A stretch of DNA of 64,000 nt from JBGPTK01 sp963797765 (GTDB taxonomy: Bacteria; Acidobacteriota; Terriglobia; Acidiferrales; UBA7541), in NCBI GenBank assembly GCA_963797765.1, contig CAWCQU010000002.1, positions 682,001 to 746,000 of the forward strand. Reading direction: 5' to 3'. This document shows, in pieces, positions 43,669-52,452 of the stretch. Positions within the stretch are counted from its first letter, which is position 1. Each line of letters begins with the position of its first letter. The position numbers and the translations under genes are program-made. A model generated the notes under the pieces. The model did not search any database and was not told the origin of the DNA. It saw nothing but the letters and a program-made list of their open reading frames with translations.

Positions 43669-44508
43669 GTGGCTACTGTGACTGGATTTCCCAAATCCGC
43701 AACGGCAGCTGGAATGAGCCAGGTCCAGGTGCCCTTATCGAAGAAGGTTGCCATGACCGTGAACCTTCCCGTGCGCTTCAAGATCGCCAATTTCAATTTC
43801 TTTTACGGCCCGAAGCAAGCGCTCCACGGAATCAACCTCGAAATTGCGTCCAACAAAGTCACCGCTCTGATCGGTCCCTCTGGCTGCGGCAAATCCACTT
43901 TCCTCCGCACCCTCAACCGCATGCAAGAAACCATTCGACACACCCGGGCGGAAGGTGAAATTCTTCTCGACGGCCAGGATATTTTCGCGATGGACGTGGT
44001 GAACCTGCGCCGCCGCGTCGGCATGGTCTTTCAGCGTCCCAACCCCTTTCCCAAATCCATTTTCGATAATGTTGCTTACGGGTTGCGCATCAATGGTTGG
44101 AAGGGCAGCCTCGCCGAATGCGTGGAGCACAGCCTGCGCCGCGCCGCGCTGTGGGAGGAAGTAAAAGACCAGTTGCACAAGTCGGCCTATGCGCTTTCCG
44201 GGGGCCAGCAGCAACGCCTCTGCATCGCGCGCGGCTTGGCCGTCGATCCGGAAGTGCTCCTGCTCGACGAACCCTGCTCCGCCCTCGACCCGGTCACCAC
44301 CGCTAAGATCGAGGAATTGCTGTTTCAACTAAAAGAAAGCTGCACCATCGCCATCGTCACCCACAACATGCAGCAAGCGGCCCGCTCCAGCGACTTCACC
44401 GCTTTCATGCTCGATGGCAACCTGATTGAATTCAATCCCACTCCCACACTATTCACGACTCCGGCCGATCCGCGTACAGAAGCGTACATCACCGGCCGGT
44501 TCGGATAA
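43669..44508 (+). CDS. pstB: phosphate ABC transporter ATP-binding protein PstB
   Basis: ATPase of the Pst uptake system. Walker A GPSGCGKST, Q-loop MVFQRPNPFPKSIFDN, signature LSGGQQQRLCIARGLA, Walker B LLLDEPCSALDP and H-loop IVTHNMQQAARSSD are intact; QRPNPFP is diagnostic for PstB. The start is read as GTG at 43669, one base after pstA. That adds about 30 residues before the usual N terminus, so in-frame ATGs at 43714 or 43753 could be the real start. Confidence 0.95.
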   Translation: MATVTGFPKSATAAGMSQVQVPLSKKVAMTVNLPVRFKIANFNFFYGPKQALHGINLEIASNKVTALIGPSGCGKSTFLRTLNRMQETIRHTRAEGEILLDGQDIFAMDVVNLRRRVGMVFQRPNPFPKSIFDNVAYGLRINGWKGSLAECVEHSLRRAALWEEVKDQLHKSAYALSGGQQQRLCIARGLAVDPEVLLLDEPCSALDPVTTAKIEELLFQLKESCTIAIVTHNMQQAARSSDFTAFMLDGNLIEFNPTPTLFTTPADPRTEAYITGRFG

Positions 44509-44518
44509 GGACTCGCGA

Positions 44519-45184
44519 ATGGAACGCCATTTCGAACAGGATCTCGAAGAACTGAAGCAGCGCATGCTTTGGATGGCCAGCCTGGCGGAGCGCTCCGTGC
44601 ACCAGTCCGTGCACGCCGTGCTCGATTCCGACGAGCGTCTGGCGGAAACCGTGCTCGAGGAAGAAAATGCCATCAACGAAATGCAAATTGAAATTGACGA
44701 GCGCGTGCAGCGTTTGCTCGCTCTGCAGGCGCCCATGGCCGTTGATCTGCGAACCATCCTGGCCGTTTCGCGCATTAATAACGATCTCGAACGCATTGGC
44801 GATCAAGCCGTGAATATCGCCCAATCCGCCCTGCGCATCCTTCGTCATCCGCAGGTGAAACCTTATGTCGACCTCCCGCGCATGAGCGAGTTGGTGGAAG
44901 CCATGGTCCGCGACAGCTTGAACGCCCTTGTCCAGCGCGATCAAGAACTCGCCAAGAGCGTGCTCGCCCGCGACGATGAAGTGGATAGCCTCCGCGACCA
45001 GATGTTCCGCGAGCTTCTTACCTACATGATGGAAAATTCGCGCGTTGTTTTTCCGGCCTTCGAGCTGATCCTCGTCTGCAAAAATCTCGAGCGCATCGGC
45101 GATCATGCCACCAACATCGCTGAGGATGTCATCTACATCGTCGCCGGGCGCGACGTTCGCCATCCCGCTCTCGACCGTCGCTAG
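44519..45184 (+). CDS. phoU: PhoU-family phosphate signalling protein (second copy)
   Basis: A 221-residue PhoU. The ATG at 44519 has AAGGA upstream and gives MERHFEQDLEELKQRMLWMA, the family start. Both repeats carry metal-binding motifs: AVSRINNDLERIGDQAVNIAQ and LVCKNLERIGDHATNIAEDVIYIV. It follows pstB by 10 bases, the classical position of phoU, so this is probably the canonical copy and the one at 39604 an additional paralogue. Confidence 0.95.
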   Translation: MERHFEQDLEELKQRMLWMASLAERSVHQSVHAVLDSDERLAETVLEEENAINEMQIEIDERVQRLLALQAPMAVDLRTILAVSRINNDLERIGDQAVNIAQSALRILRHPQVKPYVDLPRMSELVEAMVRDSLNALVQRDQELAKSVLARDDEVDSLRDQMFRELLTYMMENSRVVFPAFELILVCKNLERIGDHATNIAEDVIYIVAGRDVRHPALDRR

Positions 45185-45434
45185 CCAGTGATTGAGCTTT
45201 CGATGTCATTCTGAGGGCCGGTCTTTGGCCCGAAGAATCTCTCTCCGGTTTAGCGCAAACTGCCGGATAGAGTCTTCGTACCGATAAATCGTGAAAGATT
45301 GCGCCGCTGTTCCGGGTTCGCGCTCTCCTTGGCAACGTGCGTCCAATTGCATTCCCCGCTTTCTCCCGGTCAACTCGGTGTAAGATCTCGCCCGGGATCC
45401 CGATTCACAATCTTTCTTCACCTGGGCGGCGAGA

Positions 45435-46286
45435 ATGGACTTGCAACCGGCGCAACAACTTCCCGATCTCCGCGGCCAGGTCGCCATCGTCACCGGCGGC
45501 GGGCGCGGGCTCGGTCGTGAATTCGCGATCGCTCTTGCCGCCGCTGGTGCGAGCGTTGGCATCATCGCGCGCTCCGAACATCAGCTCAATGAAACGGTCT
45601 CGCGCATTCACAAAGCGGGAGGCAAGGCCTTGGCATCTCCCGGTGACGTCGCCAGTCCCGCGGCTGTCCAGAAAATACTCGATGAGGTACAAGCTAAATT
45701 TGGTCCTGTAAACCTGCTAGTCAGCAATGCGGGCGCTGTTGGTCCCATCGCGCCCATCGCGGAATCGGATCCATTCGAATGGTGGCACTCTGTTGAAGTC
45801 AATGTCCGTGGCACCTTCCTCTGCGCCCGCGCCGTCCTGCCTGGCATGATCGCTCGCGGCTGCGGTCGCATCATTCATATCTCCAGCGGCGCGGGCGCCA
45901 TGACCCTTCCTTACCTCTCCGCTTACGTTGTCAGCAAAACCGCGCAGCTTCGCTTTTCGGAAGTTCTCGCGGCGGAAGTGAAAGAGCATGGCATCAGCGT
46001 CTTCGCCGTCTCACCAGGCACCGTCCGTACCTCCATGGCTGAACATTCGCTCGAATCCCCCGGGGGCAAGAAATATCTTCCCTGGTTTCGCAAAATATTT
46101 GAAGAGGGCCGCGACGTGCCTCCCGATCATGCTGTAAACCTGGTTCTGCTTCTCGCATCCGGCCGGGCGGATGCGCTATCCGGACGTCTGCTTAGCATCG
46201 CGGACAATGTGGAGGATATGATCGAACGAGCGGAAGAAATTCTGCAAAAGGATCTCTTCACTTTACGGCTGAACAAGTTGATTTAG
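45435..46286 (+). CDS. short-chain dehydrogenase/reductase (SDR)
   Basis: A 283-residue classical SDR. The cofactor motif is TGGGRGLGREFA (about residues 20-31), followed by VSNAGAVGPIAP, the catalytic serine in HISSGAGAM and the YVVSK Tyr-Lys pair. Arg in place of Asp after the second strand (IARSE) suggests NADP(H) preference. The last 80 residues (PPDHAVNLVLLLASG, then a long helix) may form a substrate lid. Substrate cannot be named, and the neighbours are unrelated. Confidence 0.9.
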   Translation: MDLQPAQQLPDLRGQVAIVTGGGRGLGREFAIALAAAGASVGIIARSEHQLNETVSRIHKAGGKALASPGDVASPAAVQKILDEVQAKFGPVNLLVSNAGAVGPIAPIAESDPFEWWHSVEVNVRGTFLCARAVLPGMIARGCGRIIHISSGAGAMTLPYLSAYVVSKTAQLRFSEVLAAEVKEHGISVFAVSPGTVRTSMAEHSLESPGGKKYLPWFRKIFEEGRDVPPDHAVNLVLLLASGRADALSGRLLSIADNVEDMIERAEEILQKDLFTLRLNKLI

Positions 46287-46316
46287 GAATTGCCTGATGG
46301 GCGAATAGTCCCGGAT

Positions 46317-46652
46317 TTACAATCGGGTCAGTGCGGTGGCTTCGTCTTCGGATAAATCCAGTATGCTGTCCAATCTCACCATCTTCAGAATTTGCGTTAC
46401 GCGCTTCGTCGGCGCGAAAAACGTGCATTTTCCATTGGCTCGTTTCAACGCCGTAAACGCGCGAACCAGCGCTCCAATCCCGGAGCTATCCAGCTCCGTC
46501 ACGCCGGAAAGGTTCACGGCAAGCTTGTTGGTCCCGGAATCGACCAGTTGCTGCACTTGCTCGCGGAAAGATTGCTCCGCCTCTCCCAATTTGAGCGCGC
46601 CCTCTAAATCCACAATCGTGGCGTTTCCCACCTTCCGAATACCAATGTTCAC
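46317..46652 (-). CDS. STAS-domain anti-anti-sigma factor-like protein
   Basis: A 111-residue STAS domain: IRKVGNATIVDLEGALKLGEAE, VNLSGVTELDSSGIGALVRAF (phospho-acceptor Ser after Asp), and FFAPTKRVTQILKMVRLDSILD. I chose the GTG at 46652 because AGAGAGG precedes it; the frame is open to 46709 without similarity. It is convergent with the SDR gene and divergent from the GAF-HlyD gene. No cognate kinase is next to it. Confidence 0.88.
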   Translation of the reverse strand: MNIGIRKVGNATIVDLEGALKLGEAEQSFREQVQQLVDSGTNKLAVNLSGVTELDSSGIGALVRAFTALKRANGKCTFFAPTKRVTQILKMVRLDSILDLSEDEATALTRL

Positions 46653-46777
46653 GGGGACCTCTCTTCTCTTCGCGCTGCCAACGCTACCCGAACTCAGCCC
46701 GCCAATCAAGGGGAAGGGGAATTTTTGTCCATTACCTTGACTCCCCGGAAGCCCTTTGTTAGCCTCAGCCCGGTTTC

Positions 46778-46807
46778 GCCTGCATTTCCCACAAATGGGA
46801 TGCAGGC
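46778..46807. promoter_or_regulatory. inverted repeat upstream of the GAF-HlyD gene
   Basis: GCCTGCAT(TT)CCCA / TGGGATGCAGGC forms a 12-bp stem with a two-base bulge and a short loop, ending 40 bases before the TTG start at 46848. It could be an operator, an mRNA leader hairpin, or a terminator from upstream; it has no T-run on the plus strand. Confidence 0.4.
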
Positions 46808-46847
46808 TTCCGTAACCAAATAAAATCTCTTTTCCTGGGAGAGCGCC

Positions 46848-49271
46848 TTGGAATCATTTTCCGCGCTCTTTGAACTCGCTACCGTCTATTACTCGTGTCG
46901 TGACGTCGACGCGCTGCTCCGGATGTTTGCGGCGCGGCTGGGCCCGGCTATGAACGCGCGCGCCGTGCAGGTTTGGCTTTATAGCCAGGAGGATGGAGGC
47001 TTGCGTTGCCGGGGACGCTGGTCCGAGCCAGGCGAAGGAATTGAGCCAGTCAGCGAAACCATTACCGATGGCGGCCTGATGGAAGTTTTCTCGGATGGGG
47101 AAACCCGCCGCTTTCCCGCCAGCCAGATCGATCCGGAAGGGCTTGGCCATCTTCTCGAAGCATCCCGCGAACGCGTAAAAACAGCGATGTACGTTGCACT
47201 TCCTCTGGCCCAGGGTTTCGCCGGAGTGGTGGAACTCTTAAACCGCCGCAGCGGCGATTTTTCCGCCACCGATGCCGCCTTCGCGGAAGAAGCCGGCCGG
47301 ATCACCGGCCTCGCACTGGAAAATCTTCTAACCTCTGAAAAAGAACGCCATGCCCAGTTCTTTACTCTGGAACGGCTCACGGCCCTTTACGATCTGAGCC
47401 GCATTTTCAATTCCACTCTTGAACTCAATGAATTGCTCCCGGTGGTCACCGAAAAAATCCGCGACATTCTGAACGCGCAAGGCTGCAATCTCTGGCTGAT
47501 CAATCCTCAGGGAACGGAACTCCAGTTCGTGCAGCAAGCTGGCAGCGATCCCACCACCCAAGAGGGCGCAAAACTGCCGGTCGGCGAAGGATTGTTGGGC
47601 CAGGTGGCTCAGCAGGGCGCGGGGCAAGTGGTCGAGTTCGCTCTCGAAGAAGAACGCCTCGCCGGCCGCCAGGTGGCCGACGAAGAATTTCAAATTCAGA
47701 CCATGATGTGCGCGCCATTGATGAAAGAAGCCGAGGTTCTCGGCGTGGTGGAAGTGGTTAACAAACTCGATGGCACCGCTTATGACGAAGACGACCTGTT
47801 TTTCTTGAGCAGTATTTGCGAACAGGCCGCCATTTCGCTGCACAATGCGAATTTGCTCGAAGCGGAGCGCAAAGTCGAAGCGCTCGATGCCCTCCTGAAG
47901 ATCAGCAAGGAAATCACCTCCACCCTCAACCTGGATCACGTGCTCACCACTGTGGTGAACCAGGCCGCCACGGTGGTTCCATTCGATCGTTGCGCCATCG
48001 GATATTTCGATCGCAATCGCTTTGTCCTGGGCGCTGTCTCCGGAGAAAAGGAAGTTCCCAAGACGCCGGAAATGGCCCGCCTGCGCGATGCCATGGAATG
48101 GGTCTCCACTCTAAGCGGCCCCGTTTCCGCCGACGAATATGAAGCCGGCTGGAGCGTCGATCCCGCGGAAGGCGAAGCTCAGGTGGTTTCATTCTTGACC
48201 GCCAACGGATACAGCGGATTCTATGCTCTCCCGTTACGCGATGATCAAGGCATCGTCGGCGTTCTGGCCCTTCTGAGCGCCGATGCGGAATTCCTCAATA
48301 ACCAGCAGCGCGAAACGGTCACGATTCTTTCCAACCAGACTTGCGTGGCCCTGCGCAACGCCGAGCTTTATCAGCACGTCCCCCTGGGCAGCTTTTTGAA
48401 GCCCTTCGCGGAGCGGCAGCAAAAATTGATGCACGTTTCCGGCAGCCGCTGGCTTGAAATCGCCATCAAAATCGCCATCGTTGCGGGAATCCTGATCGTG
48501 ATTCCCTGGAAGATGCGCGTTGGGGCCAACGTGACCGTGGTTCCGGCCGAGCGGCGCGTCGTCAGCGCCGTTGTCGGCGGGGTGATCGAGCGGGTTCTCG
48601 TACACGAAGGCTCACCGGTAGTTCAGGGACAGCCGCTTGCGCAATTGGATGACGGCGACGCCCGCGTCCGCCTGGCCCAGGCTCAATCCAACCTGGCTTC
48701 GGCGCGGCGCGACCTGGCCGACGCGGAATTCAAGCGCGATCTGGCCGCCGCTGGGCAGGCCCGTTTGCGCGCGGCCATGTTCCAGGCGGAGGCAAATCGC
48801 GATCAGGAAGACGTGGACAAGGCGCAACTGCGCTCGCCCATCTCCGGAATTGTCGTCACCGAAAAAGTGCAGGAAAAAACAGGCAAACTTTTGACTCCCG
48901 GCGAAGCGTTCTGCGAAGTGGTGGAGCAGGACCGCATGGCCGCGGAGATGAAAGTTCTCGAATCCGACGTCGGCCTCGTTCGCGCTGACACCGGCGCTGT
49001 GATCCGCCTGAATGCCTATCCAACCGAAGCTTTCCGGGGCAGAGTCGAACGCGTGAGTTCGCAGACGGTTGCGGTGGAAGGAGAACAATTTTTTGTTGTG
49101 CGGGCGATTTTTGATAATAGGGATGGATTGGCGCGCAGCGGCATGGCCGGTCGCGCCAAGATCACTGCCGTGGGCGGTTGGTTTCACAGCGGATGGTATC
49201 CGGTCGGCTACGTGATCTTGCGGACGCCGGTCGATTGGACTTGGGAAAAAGTGTGGGGTTGGTTGCCGTAA
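46848..49271 (+). CDS. triple-GAF / HlyD membrane-fusion protein
   Basis: An unusual 807-residue fusion. Three GAF domains come first (about 10-165, 185-335, 350-515), the second and third each opening with a helix like LYDLSRIFNSTLELNELL. A membrane helix (about 535-552, IKIAIVAGILIVIPW) follows, then a HlyD-type adaptor: barrel-sandwich VVSAVVGGVIERVLVHEGSPVVQG, a short coiled coil, and the second lipoyl half LRSPISGIVVTEKVQEKTG. The GAFs are cytoplasmic and the adaptor periplasmic, so ligand sensing may gate export. TTG start with GGGAGAG upstream. First of three co-directional genes. Ligand unknown. Confidence 0.9.
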   Translation: MESFSALFELATVYYSCRDVDALLRMFAARLGPAMNARAVQVWLYSQEDGGLRCRGRWSEPGEGIEPVSETITDGGLMEVFSDGETRRFPASQIDPEGLGHLLEASRERVKTAMYVALPLAQGFAGVVELLNRRSGDFSATDAAFAEEAGRITGLALENLLTSEKERHAQFFTLERLTALYDLSRIFNSTLELNELLPVVTEKIRDILNAQGCNLWLINPQGTELQFVQQAGSDPTTQEGAKLPVGEGLLGQVAQQGAGQVVEFALEEERLAGRQVADEEFQIQTMMCAPLMKEAEVLGVVEVVNKLDGTAYDEDDLFFLSSICEQAAISLHNANLLEAERKVEALDALLKISKEITSTLNLDHVLTTVVNQAATVVPFDRCAIGYFDRNRFVLGAVSGEKEVPKTPEMARLRDAMEWVSTLSGPVSADEYEAGWSVDPAEGEAQVVSFLTANGYSGFYALPLRDDQGIVGVLALLSADAEFLNNQQRETVTILSNQTCVALRNAELYQHVPLGSFLKPFAERQQKLMHVSGSRWLEIAIKIAIVAGILIVIPWKMRVGANVTVVPAERRVVSAVVGGVIERVLVHEGSPVVQGQPLAQLDDGDARVRLAQAQSNLASARRDLADAEFKRDLAAAGQARLRAAMFQAEANRDQEDVDKAQLRSPISGIVVTEKVQEKTGKLLTPGEAFCEVVEQDRMAAEMKVLESDVGLVRADTGAVIRLNAYPTEAFRGRVERVSSQTVAVEGEQFFVVRAIFDNRDGLARSGMAGRAKITAVGGWFHSGWYPVGYVILRTPVDWTWEKVWGWLP

Positions 49272-49290
49272 TGGCCTCGAGGGGGAAAAG

Positions 49291-50208
49291 ATGAAACGCG
49301 CAGGGTGGATTTTTGGAGCTGCGCTTGTATTGGCGCTTTCGAGCGCCGCTTGTGGTGGATCATCGGCTCCGGATAATTCCGCGGCGGCATCCGCCAAGAC
49401 AGCGCCGTCAACCGTGGCGCCCGTTGCAAATGCCAATGAATCCCAGGAAATTTTGACGGTGCTCTCGGTGGAGCACGAAGTGGATGTTCTCGCTCAGCGG
49501 GATGGACCCGTAATGGATATCGCCAAGGATGAAGGGAGCCGTGTTCACAAAGGCGATGTTCTGGCCCAGCTCGATGAGCAGTCGTTGAACGCCGAAGCCG
49601 AAAAAATTCAGGCCGATCTTCGCGTAACCCAGAATGATGTGAAATATCTCGACGCCGAATTAAAAGCCAAACAAGCCAATCTGCGCCGCCAGCAGGAGTT
49701 GCGGCAGAATGGATTGAGCAGCGACGCTGATCTCGAACAGGCTCAATTTCAGGCCAAAGGCGCGGAATATGACCTGGATAGCCAGCGCTCCAAAGTGGAG
49801 CGGGCCCAGGCGGAACTTCGCACCACTCAACTGGAATTGGCGAAAATGAAAATTCGCGCGCCGTTTGATGGCGTCGTCGTCCGTCGCTACATTCGCCAGG
49901 GACAAAATGTGGTGAAGGACGACAAATGTTTCCGCGTCAGCCAGCTCAGTCCCTTGCGCGTGCAATTCCAGATTCCCGAAAGTTCCGGTCATCACCCGCG
50001 CGTAGGCGATGAAGTAAAGGTAACACTCTCCGCCGATCACCAGCGCGTCGTAACCGCGCGCGTCTCGAGCGTCAGCCCGACTGTGGATGCTGCCAGCGGA
50101 ACTTACGACGTCACCGCGCGGCTCTATGGTCCCGATCTTTCCGACCTGCGCCCGGGAATGGCCGCGCGCGTCGCCTGGCCCGGAACCAGTTCCAGTCCCG
50201 GGCACTAA
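49291..50208 (+). CDS. periplasmic adaptor lipoprotein (RND/HlyD membrane-fusion family)
   Basis: A 305-residue membrane-fusion protein with lipoprotein signal ALSSAACGG, so Cys21 is the likely lipidated residue. A Ser/Ala/Pro-rich spacer (to about 50) leads to the first lipoyl half (VLAQRDGPVMDIAKDEGSRVHKGDVLAQLD), a long helical hairpin (about 95-180), the second half (KIRAPFDGVVVRRYIRQGQNVVK) and a beta-barrel (PLRVQFQIPES, VTARVSSVSPTVDAASGTYDV). It starts 19 bases after the GAF-HlyD gene and ends 11 before the M50 gene. No RND pump or outer-membrane channel gene is adjacent. Confidence 0.92.
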   Translation: MKRAGWIFGAALVLALSSAACGGSSAPDNSAAASAKTAPSTVAPVANANESQEILTVLSVEHEVDVLAQRDGPVMDIAKDEGSRVHKGDVLAQLDEQSLNAEAEKIQADLRVTQNDVKYLDAELKAKQANLRRQQELRQNGLSSDADLEQAQFQAKGAEYDLDSQRSKVERAQAELRTTQLELAKMKIRAPFDGVVVRRYIRQGQNVVKDDKCFRVSQLSPLRVQFQIPESSGHHPRVGDEVKVTLSADHQRVVTARVSSVSPTVDAASGTYDVTARLYGPDLSDLRPGMAARVAWPGTSSSPGH

Positions 50209-50219
50209 CCGGACACTTC

Positions 50220-52049
50220 ATGCGCTTCGGCCCCACTAGCCTGCAAACTTCGAAGATCCTCGCCAAGGGTCAGCGCCGCGCTGCCTTTCGCACTTCTCTT
50301 CGGGTCAGCGAGCAGGTTTTTGCCGGCGAAGTCAGCTACATGGTCAAGGTGCCGGAATCGAATGACTATTACCGCCTAACGCCTTATGAATACGAATTGA
50401 TCCAACTGTTCGACGGGTCTCGCACTCCCGGCGAAGTGGCCCAGGAAATCACCGCTCGCTATCCCGCTTCGCCTTTCTCGGAACAAAGCGCGCTCGAATA
50501 TCTCGACCAGGCCGATCCCAATTTGTTTGAGCGCAGCCAGGAAGAACGCAATCTCGCCGTGCTCGAAAAAATCCGCCAGGAACGCAAAGGACGCGCGGAA
50601 CGCTCCAACATGTTTTACTTCGTGGTGCGCAGCTGGGAATCCGATAAATTCCTCAATCGCGTTTATCCTTATCTGCGTTGGATGTTCACTCCCGCCTTCG
50701 TGATTTTTTGCATCGGGCTATTCGCCGTTATGGGCGTTCTGATCGCCACGGATTATTCCCGCATTCAACAGGACACCGTCAATTTCTACCGCGATATGTA
50801 CGACTCCTGGTACAACTTCTGGATTTTCTGGGTCCTGATGTTTTTTGTGATCGGCCTTCACGAAATGGGCCATGGTTTGACTTGCAAGCATTTCGGCGGC
50901 GAAGTTCCGCATATGGGCATGATGTTCATTTATTTCAACCCTGCTTTTTATACCGACGTCACGGACATGTGCCTCTTCGACAAAACCGGCAAGCGTCTGT
51001 GGACCATCTTCGCCGGACTGTGGACCGAAATGATCATCTGTAGTTTTGCCAGCCTGGCATGGTATTTCTCGCGGCCCGGCTCCATGCTCAATGTCGTTGG
51101 TTACCAGGTGCTTTTATTCACCGGCATCTCCGCGCTTTTTTTCAACTTGAATCCCTTTATTAAATTTGACGGCTACTACGCTCTCAGCACTTATCTCGAA
51201 GTCGAAGGCCTCAGCGAAAGTTCCAATCAATATTTGTGGGCCTGGATTCGCAAAAACATTCTCCGCCATCCGGTGGAAATGCCGCCGGCCACCAAGCGGC
51301 GCCGGCGAATCCTTCTCGGCTATTCCACGCTGGCGTTCATGTACCGGGCCGCGGCCATTACCTTTTTTCTGCTGTTCTTGAAAAGTATTTTCACCAGCCG
51401 TTTCGGCGTCACCGCCGGAACCTTGCTGACGCTGGGCCTGCTCTATTTCATTTTGCGCAAAAAAATCCGGAAATCGGTTCCCTTCGTGCGCGCGGAATTC
51501 CGCTCTCTTAAGGAGAGGCTGATGAGATGGAAGATGTCGCAAGGACAAATGGTGGGAGCGGCCGTGGTGGCGGCGATCCTGATCGTGCCGTTCGCTCCCG
51601 ATCGTGTCTCCACCGAATTTATTCTCGAACCCGGCGCCCGAGCCGATATCCGCGCCGCCGCCCCTGGTCTGGTCGCGCAAGTAAATGTTCACGAGGGCGA
51701 TGCCGTCCAGGCCGGAGCTATTCTTGCCGTCCTTCACAATCCGGATCTCGAAACGCGCTCCTCCGTTCTTGCGCACGAACTGGAGAACGCCGAACATTCG
51801 CTCTCCGGCGCCCAGTCCAGCAATGATCGAATGGCCATCGCGAAAGCACAGCAGGATACCCGGCGCCTCGACACGGATTTAAAGGAAGCGCGCGAGAAGT
51901 TGGCGTCGCTCACCCTGCGTTCGCCGATCTCCGGAATCGTCACCACTCCGCAAGTTGCGCAAAAGATCGGCTCCTACGTCGCGGAAGGCGATGAATTCGC
52001 CGTCGTCGTGGAACGCCAGCCAGATGAAAGCGCGCGTTCTGGTCCATGA
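50220..52049 (+). CDS. PqqD-like / M50 site-2 protease / HlyD fusion, C terminus shifted
   Basis: A polytopic zinc metalloprotease joined to an export adaptor. Residues about 30-105 form a PqqD-like winged helix (YRLTPYEYELIQLFDGSRTP), the type that binds RiPP leader peptides. The M50 core has HEMGH at 214-218 and the third ligand region NPFIKFDGYYALS (Asp317), with about six membrane helices between 150 and 430. A HlyD half follows from about 465 (ARADIRAAAPGLVAQVNVHEGDAVQAG), a coiled coil, and LRSPISGIVTTPQVAQKIGSYV. The frame then breaks at a tandem CCAGCCAG (52016-52023); without one CCAG it runs on into 52024-52368. It resembles 'peptide zinc metalloprotease' proteins of peptide-processing loci. 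Confidence 0.9.
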   Translation: MRFGPTSLQTSKILAKGQRRAAFRTSLRVSEQVFAGEVSYMVKVPESNDYYRLTPYEYELIQLFDGSRTPGEVAQEITARYPASPFSEQSALEYLDQADPNLFERSQEERNLAVLEKIRQERKGRAERSNMFYFVVRSWESDKFLNRVYPYLRWMFTPAFVIFCIGLFAVMGVLIATDYSRIQQDTVNFYRDMYDSWYNFWIFWVLMFFVIGLHEMGHGLTCKHFGGEVPHMGMMFIYFNPAFYTDVTDMCLFDKTGKRLWTIFAGLWTEMIICSFASLAWYFSRPGSMLNVVGYQVLLFTGISALFFNLNPFIKFDGYYALSTYLEVEGLSESSNQYLWAWIRKNILRHPVEMPPATKRRRRILLGYSTLAFMYRAAAITFFLLFLKSIFTSRFGVTAGTLLTLGLLYFILRKKIRKSVPFVRAEFRSLKERLMRWKMSQGQMVGAAVVAAILIVPFAPDRVSTEFILEPGARADIRAAAPGLVAQVNVHEGDAVQAGAILAVLHNPDLETRSSVLAHELENAEHSLSGAQSSNDRMAIAKAQQDTRRLDTDLKEAREKLASLTLRSPISGIVTTPQVAQKIGSYVAEGDEFAVVVERQPDESARSGP

Positions 52050-52368
52050 TTTGGATTTGGAGGATGTTCACCTGGGAGCTCTCGTCAAACTAAAAGTGCG
52101 CGCGAATCCTTTCCACACGTATTCCGGTACCGTGGAACAAATCATGCCCGCCGCCGCTTCCGATCAGCCCGTGATCGAAACCCAGAAATTGGAACGCTAC
52201 GGCCAGGCACTGACGAATTATTTTGCGGTGACGCTGGAATTGCCGAACGGCAATGGCGAGTTGCGCGAGGGCATGACCGGCACCGCGAAGATATTCGGCA
52301 AACGGACGCCCCTGATTTACAACGCGGGACGCGGCGTGTGGCGCTGGCTCAGTTCACAAATCTGGTAG
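52024..52368 (+). pseudogene. HlyD C-terminal beta-barrel, detached from the M50-HlyD protein by a 4-bp duplication
   Basis: 114 residues from an ATG at 52024: KARVLVHDLDLEDVHLGALV, then VRANPFHTYSGTVEQIMPAA, NYFAVTLELPNGNGELREGMTGTAKIFGKR. This is the missing C-terminal barrel of a HlyD adaptor. Deleting one CCAG from CCAGCCAG joins it to the preceding frame as VVVERQMKARVLVHD. The ATG overlaps the M50 stop by 26 bases, so separate re-initiated translation is also conceivable. No Shine-Dalgarno is obvious. Confidence 0.8.
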
Positions 52369-52390
52369 TTTGCGCCGCGCTTCCAAATGA

Positions 52391-52421
52391 AAAGGGCTGC
52401 CACCTTTCGGCAGCAGCCCTT
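52391..52421 (-). terminator. terminator of repeat-peptide gene 1 (possibly bidirectional)
   Basis: AAGGGCTGCC / GGCAG-C-AGCCCTT hairpin with an ACCTTTC loop. On the minus strand it is followed by TTTCATTTGG, 32 bases after the stop codon. The loop matches that of the terminator at 53199. Confidence 0.85.
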
Positions 52422-52452
52422 CCATTTCCAATTGAGATCCTTGAAACTAAAC

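Noticed and set aside
45205..45245. GGGCC-ggtcttt-GGCCC hairpin after the second phoU as a pst operon terminator
   Set aside because: The stem is only five pairs with no T-run; it looks more like a dispersed intergenic motif (TCATTCTGAGG...GAAGAATCTC).
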